Source of the DNA: Eutreptiella sp. 'Long Island Sound 2002'
Taxonomy: Eukaryota > Euglenozoa > Euglenophyceae > Eutreptiales > Eutreptiaceae
Direction: 5' to 3'
Length of the DNA stretch: 64,000 nt
Assembly: GCA_964036045.1 (NCBI GenBank)
Contig: OZ038389.1
Coordinates: 65,545,453-65,609,452, forward strand
Shown: one piece after another, positions 58,490 to 64,000 of the stretch
Layout: each line of letters starts with the position of its first letter
Position numbering within the stretch: the first letter of the stretch is position 1
Made by a program: the position numbers and the translations under genes
The notes under the pieces: model-generated
What the model saw: only the letters and a program-made list of their open reading frames with translations
What the model was told of the DNA's origin: nothing
Databases searched by the model: none

Positions 58490-59194
58490 TCATGGCCAAA
58501 GAGTTATGACGCAAACTCTACCCTCTTGACCATGATCCATTACACAAGCGCGCACGTGTGGAAACGCAAGGCATATGATGCTTCCCAAATTACGTCGGGA
58601 GTATTGTGAATACATCCCACGTTTCCTTATCGTCAATACTCGCAAGCGGCACGAGATGTGACCCTCACAAGTGGCCTCACGAATCAACTTTGTTTTGCCC
58701 GTATCTCTAAGACAAATGGAGGGCAAGATAAAAGGAAAGTTGATTCGTGCATAGGGAAACACGTAGGTCCACTCGAAGGAGGTCAAATCAAGTGCGGGGA
58801 TGTCGAAGTCGAAAATTCGATTTCGACATCCTGAAAAATTCGGATTAAGGTTGCGAGTATTAATTATGAAAATTGCGGAAGCATCCATGCAGTTCCTGAC
58901 GACTTTGGAGCCTTCGTGACGGATAGCGTTAAATTTTTCATTAATTACAGTTAAACTGGCGGTTACGGTAAAGTCGCGATCCAACCGCCAGCAGTCAAAA
59001 CAGTGAATATCAGAACGGAAGCATAAAAATTGACGGAAACAATATGACAATAAAACCCTGTTGATTCCTGATATTCTGATACACAAATCCCCGCTGGCGG
59101 TGCATCGGTTGCCGATGCGGGCTTTACGGCACGGAACACTTCCGTACATGGGGTTAGTGGACCGGAGACCGGTTGTATGCCGTAACCTGGCCAT
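58490..59194 (-). other. U3 open frame of family 2 (5' LTR)
   Basis: 234 codons, nearly the same as 45034-44330 of the other LTR; open in both. Confidence 0.4.
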
Positions 59195-59215
59195 GGGGTT
59201 CTGGGTACCGCTTCA

Positions 59216-59219
59216 GGAT
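59216..59219 (+). repeat. Target site duplication of element D, right copy
   Basis: GGAT, after which pol of C continues with CGTCCGAG. Confidence 0.85.
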
Positions 59220-60345
59220 CGTCCGAGCGGTGCAAGCTGTGGGTGCCAAGTCCAGAGGAGACCGTGGAGTTCAGCTCACGGAGTATGGAATGGCGCCGCA
59301 GGTGTATGCCAGGATGATCCAGACGCTGGGAGCCGAAGCGCCCGAGACGGACGTCTTCGCTTCCCGGGATGCCCCACTTTTGCGGAAGTGTAGGAGCCAT
59401 TGGCATCGCGGAGACTCAGCCTGGCACAGGCATTGGGGTTTGAAGGAGTGGGGGCCTATGTATTGGCATGGCTCCGTGGACAACACCAGACGTACGGTGG
59501 AGAAGATCGTCGCGGATAGGGCGAAGGGGATCCTGGTCATAACCGGCATAGGATACACCCCATGTCCGCTGGAGGGTCTCAAGTCAGCGCTGGACTCCAT
59601 CACCCTGAACGAGATGTCATTCAGGCCAGAGGAGGAGTTGTTCATCGACGCCAAGGGTGTATCAATACCCTCCCCGGGTCAAGGGTGGGGTACCAAGGCT
59701 TTCCTGCTGGATGGGGCGCAAGCCCAGCCCACGGGTGATGACGCATTCATCCGTAGGGTGGAGGCGGTGCCCATGAAGGTCATGTTTGAGCCCAAGGAGG
59801 GGACGGATCAGCCTATTGATGGCATTGATGTCCTGTCCCACGCCGAGATCGACGACGTCGTCAACTACGTGCGGATGGGGATGCACGACCGTGTGGCAGC
59901 CAAGAAGAGGCGAGCCAGGGTCACATCTCCGCATTGGTGGGATGACAAGATGTTGGTCACCGGCAAGTACGAGAAGGATGAGTTCGTGGCGAGGGTCATG
60001 GATCACATCGCGGACCAATACGATGGTCCGGTTGGGTCGGACCCGCCGACGTGGGGTTTTCCAAGAACGGGGGCCGATAGCGACAGTAACCAGCCCGACG
60101 CCGCAAATTTCCGAAGATTATCGGTGGGAAGTGCACCCCACGACGATGAAGACGGCATATCGGACGAGGAGAAGTCGGATTCGGACCCAGAAGAGGCCTA
60201 TACCGCAGTGCGGTCGGTGGTATCAATACCGAAGCAAGCGGCTGAAGAGGCCCAGGAGAACCCGAAGGTCGCCGAGCTGAAGGAGAGGTTGATCAATGCC
60301 TATCCGCGGCTATTCAGTGGCGTCGCCAACAAGAACCCGCCAGAT
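59220..60345 (+). pseudogene. Pol linker of C, resumed after D
   Basis: The frame IVRAVQAVGAKSRGDRG continues the chain broken at 42109. The methylase-like domain is at 59284-59607 (TDVFASRDAPLL, MYWHGSVDN, VEKIVADRAKGILVIT) and is not frameshifted here, unlike in B. Next comes an acidic spacer (ISDEEKSDSDPEEAY). One extra base near 60345 (GATCTCTGGG against GATCGTGGG in B) shifts the frame at the entry to RT. Confidence 0.75.
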
Positions 60346-61090
60346 CTCTGGGAGGTTTGGTACAGCGAAGATCAAGCTGAAGCCGAACCCCAAGATCTAT
60401 CGTCATCGGGAGTACCAACATCAGGGCGATCGGGCCGAGGCCATGAAGAAGTTGTTGGCCGACTTCATTGAGCGGGAATGGATCGAACCCTCCGACAGTG
60501 AGTGGGCCAGCCCAGCCTTCATCGTGCCCAAGAAGGAGAAGGGCGAGTGGAGGTTAGTGGTGGATTACAGAGGCTTGAACGAGCAGACCGAGCACGACTC
60601 GTACTCGCTTCCCCTGATCGACTCCATCCTCCAAAAACAACAGAAAAAGCGGATTTTCACGGTGTTAGACCTGAAACACGGCTATCACCAGATGCCGCTA
60701 CACCCGGACTCCAGGCCCTGCACAGCGATGTCGACGCCGCTGGGGCCCATGCAGTGGAAAGTCGTGCCTATGGGTGCCAAGAATGGCAACGCGCCTTTCC
60801 AGCGCATGATGGAGGACCTACTCGGTCCTGTCCGGGACTGTGCCGACCCCTTTGTGGATGACATCATCATCGGGTCCGGCACGGAGAACATGACTGAGGA
60901 CGAGCTCATCGAAGCGCATGAGAAGGATCTGCGCCGAGTGCTCAGCGAGACGGACAAGCACAACATGGTGTGCAAGCCCACCAAAGCCTCACTCTTCGGG
61001 AAGGAAGTGGAGTTCGCGGGTCATGTGGTTGGCCACAGGCAACGCCGTCCCATGCCATGGAAACTGGCGTCCCTGAACCACTGGGAGAGA
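60346..61090 (+). pseudogene. Reverse transcriptase of C
   Basis: KLKPNPKIYRHREY, WRLVVDYRGLN, the TAC codon that is a stop in B, DLKHGYHQMPL, and FVDDI with Asp codons 60857-60862. A one-base deletion near 61088 (GAGAGACTCAG against GAGAAGCCCCAG, net -1) ends the frame before the thumb. The catalytic core is uninterrupted. Confidence 0.85.
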
Positions 61091-62096
61091 CTCAGACCAT
61101 CAGCGAACTCCGATCCTTCATGGGGTTCTGCAATTACTATTCGGGCTATGTCCGGATGTATGCAGAACTCTCGGGGCCGCTGCACAAGATGCTGCAGGTG
61201 GGGAAGTTAAATGGCCGGAAGGGGAGCAAGAAGAAGCTTGCCTGGACCCCTGAAGCCGAATATGCGTTCAGCCGCCTGAAGGAGCGACTCCTGGGGCAGC
61301 TGGGGCTATTCCTGGTGGACCCAGAAAAGGGATTCGTGCTACGGACGGACGCCTCGGACTCTGCTGTAGGGGCAGTCCTCGAGCAGATCCGAGACGACGG
61401 GTCACACGTACCCGTGGCGTTTTGGAGCCGGATCCTGGCCGAGGTTCAACACCGAACCGTGGACCGCGAGGGAGAAGGAGACGTACGCCATTGTTTGTGC
61501 GCTCAGGAAGTGGTCTGGCCACATTGGATTGCAACTGGTGGTGGTTTGTACGGACCATCAGTCCTTGCAGAGCTGGTACAAGGAGCACGTCGACACCCCC
61601 TCGGGACCGGCGGCAAGGAGGGCCCGATGGCATGAGACGTTCGCCAAGTTCGACCTTAGCGTCGTGTATGTCCCGGGGAAGGACAACACTGTGGCGGATT
61701 GCCTCAGTCGATGGGCCTACCCCGCGGGCAAGGCGTGGATGGACATATCCAGCCACGGGGACGCCGAGGAGACGGAGGAGGCCAAACGCATCATCGAGAT
61801 GGAGAAGGCCATGGAGCAAGAGGGTGTCAAGTGCTTTGTGGTGATGGCAAACAGTACGGACCTGGCCAAGTTCCGGGGCGCCCGCGTCCAAGCTATTCGA
61901 GAGGAAACCCTCGAGCAATGGATGGTGGCCCCTGTAGAGCTAGTCAGGTCGGTGCTCATAGAGGACTGGTCGGATGACTATGCGGCATCCGAGCACTGGA
62001 GCAAGTATTGGAATGCCGTGAGCGCCCCGTCAGACGACGAATGGCCCGAGGGCTTGACCAAGGATGGGGACAAACTGTTCCTCAAGGACAAGCTAT
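61091..62096 (+). pseudogene. RNase H and start of integrase region of C, cut by element E
   Basis: YYSGYVRMY, VLRTDASDSAVGAVLEQ and HVPVAFWSRILAE, then one extra base near 61452 shifts the frame. It resumes as VVVCTDHQSLQSW, DNTVADCLSRW and continues to LFLKDKLL, where element E is inserted. The integrase catalytic core lies beyond the window. Confidence 0.8.
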
Positions 62097-64000
62097 TGAC
62101 GCCTTCCCGTGGGGGGCCTGGCCACGGGACGCTGCAGTGACACGCACAGGCAAGCAGGCAGGCAAAGCACTGCGCTCACAGGGGCATCATTACGCTTGTG
62201 TCATGAGACAAAGCGTTTCAGGATCCTTGCCACTGTGAAACAAGGGAACAAAAGTATGTACAGCAACACATCAGGATATGTACACATGGGGTTAAGACTG
62301 GACTGGGGTAAGGGCATCACAGGACAAGAGACACTCAGTCCCAACTTCTATCCCAATCCGAGGTCCGACCCTCCCAGTGGCTGGTGAGGGCGAGGGCTCA
62401 AACACAACCCATGCCCTGCTCAGTCCGGACCCTGACACCCTGCCAATAGGGGGGTGTCCCGCCCAGCCACAGGCGAGTTCCTGCAAACCATTTGTCTCCA
62501 AGGCCAACCGACAGTTGCTCCTTATGCTCCCTAACGGCAGGTCTCAACTTTTCTCTGAGCCAGAGATATTGCCCCGCCATTATCCCCTAGGAGTTGGTAG
62601 CTGAAAATGGGCTGTTTCAGCCCAAACTGATATTAGCTCCGACAACTCCAAAATAGACCCCTTGTCCGGACCCTCCAGAGGTAGGGACCAGGCAACTGAC
62701 CCTATGCCCTTTGCATACAAACTCATTGGAGCCCGCACCCAACCTGGTTCCCTCTGAGGTCCCGGCATCAGGGCACCACGGGTTCGTCAAGTGGGGTCAT
62801 AATTGCCCAAATGGCAAAATCGGCCGTCTCGGTCGACCGTCCAGGGTAGGAAACCTTGGCCATATTGACGCGCCAAGCCTTGATTCACAACCCTTGATAT
62901 CCCCTCTGGTCCCATGCCCTGGGTTATCGCTTGCTGTCACGCTGGCTGCTTACTGTTCACCGAGGGGATGACCACACGGACGGGGCAGAAAGCAACATGC
63001 GGTGCAAAGGGGAGGATCATGGATCGCACCAAAAGTTGAAAAACTCCGGATGAGCCAGAGGAGCAAATACGAAACTCAATGGCCTCTAACCCTTGGTCAT
63101 AGGCTACAATAATCGCAGTTTCTCCCTGGCTAGATTCCGTGCTCCATGGAGATATGGTAATTCCAATATGGCATACAATGGCAAAAACAGCGAAATTTGG
63201 CCAAAATGGCCCGCACTCATGATTCCATATCTCCATGGTCACGGCGAGGATCCTTTCAACCAAAAATGCTATAGACATATGGGACTTAGGTCCCAATATA
63301 TGCCACTTGCCAACCCTCATGGTCGCCTCTAGCTATTTTCCCCATTGGAGGGAAAATGACACACAAATGGGGCAGAATGGCAACATGCCCCAAATTGGGT
63401 GACTCACAACTCTCCCATCGAGAGGAGAGGCCACATGGGGAAACACCCCATTCGATGCGGGTTTATGTGCCCTCTCCGAATTGCCCTTACCCTTGGTCAA
63501 GTGGCGCACGCAACCTCGGGGGTGAAATCAGGGGGAGATGGGGTTTGTGGCCATTTTGGGCAAAACGGCCAAAATTCACCCAAAAGTGGTCCCTCCAATT
63601 ATCGTATCTCCGTATCACAAGAGAAAGGAGCCTCGGGCTTTTGCATGGATGCAAACCGAAGCTTTGCTTCCCTTTTGCAACAAGGGTTGGGGTTCAAAGC
63701 ATAATGGAAGCATTTTTAACACCTCAATCCTTGAAGCACACTATTTATGGGAAAAGGTGCATATATCGCCCATATTGGCATGTACATATCTTTGGGACCT
63801 TGAGGAGAAAAAATATGAGCAAACACTTTTGGAGTAGGCCCATAGTAGGTGCTCTCAAATATGCACACTATGGTTAGATCATCCCCGCCCACTTGTGTCA
63901 TTAGTGCTTGCATATGAGCGCGTGTGCAAAGGGGCAGTACGGCACGCGTGCTCACAAGGCGAAATTATATATAATGGAAGACAAGGTTGTAAAAACCAAC
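62097..64000 (-). mobile_element. Element E: family-2 LTR, runs off the window
   Basis: Begins TGACGCCTTCCCGTGG, matching the LTR edges of D (42110, 56271), and is inserted after CTAT in pol of C. The first about 680 bp follow D closely; from about 62780 on the sequence diverges, so E is a different subfamily in U3. No frame of note. The rest of the element lies outside the window. Confidence 0.8.
62210..62231 (-). promoter_or_regulatory. Putative self-primer segment of E
   Basis: On the - strand GGCAAGGAT, CC, then TGAAACGCTTT (62220-62210): the same 11-mer and spacing as D, although the surrounding LTR has diverged. Confidence 0.6.

Larger units (their letters stand above)
42110..59215 (-). 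mobile_element. Element D: family-2 Ty3/gypsy chromovirus
   Basis: 17.1 kb on the - strand. LTRs 56271-59215 (5') and 42110-45055 (3'); self-complementary primer site 56260-56270; ORF1 55861-53567; gag 53816-51498; protease, linker and RT 51497-48729; RNase H, integrase and chromodomain to 46526; polypurine tract 45056-45066; target duplication GGAT. LTRs begin TGAAGCGG and end GCGTCA. The LTR copies differ at scattered sites. One nonsense codon (50838) and one frameshift (near 48768) break pol. Confidence 0.93.
56271..59215 (-). repeat. 5' LTR of element D
   Basis: 2945 bp, TGAAGCGG...GCGTCA on the - strand, next to GGAT at 59216-59219. The U3 open frame is at 59194-58490. The inferred RNA start lies about 121 nt before the LTR end. 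Confidence 0.92.
14479..62096 (+). mobile_element. Element C: old family-1 element broken by four insertions
   Basis: Pieces in order: 5' LTR fragment 14479-14858; [B inserted]; LTR 28065-28518; [family-3 array]; LTR end 38215-38290; primer site; gag and start of pol 38291-42109; [D inserted]; pol 59220-62096; [E inserted]. Each break can be closed by alignment with the uninterrupted element B. The LTR lacks its first about 1.46 kb, and the 3' end lies outside the window. Protease, linker, RT and RNase H carry frame-breaking changes, so C is a fossil. Confidence 0.85.

Overview
This window is a nest of LTR retrotransposons from a eukaryotic nuclear genome. I see no ordinary cellular gene, tRNA, rRNA or CRISPR array. 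All pol genes are Ty3/gypsy chromoviruses (protease, RT, RNase H, DD35E integrase, C-terminal chromodomain). The host cannot be named from the sequence. Its initiator tRNA-Met should end in CCUCUGCUACCA if the primer-binding site of family 1 is read literally, and the elements are GC-rich, which fits a protist or alga with a repeat-rich genome (inference).

Three related families occur. Family 1 (elements B and C, + strand) has 2366-bp LTRs and a tRNA-iMet-type primer site. Family 2 (elements D and E, - strand) has about 2945-bp LTRs and, instead of a tRNA site, an 11-nt site complementary to a stretch of its own LTR. Family 3 is a non-autonomous 1.76-kb unit (888-bp LTR plus about 870-bp non-coding interior) with the same self-complementary design, repeated head to tail.

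Layout: 1-434 is the tail of a family-1 LTR; 435-10130 is a tandem array of family-3 units (6 LTRs, 5 interiors); 10131-12856 is the end of that family-1 LTR, its primer site and gag, cut by a 200-N gap (12857-13056). 13057-14478 is non-coding, perhaps the edge of another LTR element. From 14479 one old family-1 element (C) runs to 62096, broken by four events: B inserted in its 5' LTR (14859-28064, target duplication ACTC); the family-3 array in the same LTR (28519-38214); D inserted in its pol (42110-59215, target duplication GGAT); and E inserted further along pol (62097 to the window end).

Positions 1-12856 match 28085-40940 at a constant offset of 28084 wherever compared, homopolymers included. 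Because the first copy stops at the gap, this looks like an assembly duplication or unresolved haplotype, though a very recent real duplication is possible.

The elements encode Gag (coiled-coil N-terminal part, capsid, CX2CX8HX4C knuckle), then Pol in the same frame after a single UAG in a conserved context, which suggests stop-codon readthrough. A degenerate methylase-like domain lies between protease and RT in all three copies. B, C and D all carry nonsense or frameshift mutations. The most notable result is the covarying self-complementary primer site in families 2 and 3, which points to Tf1-type self-priming.
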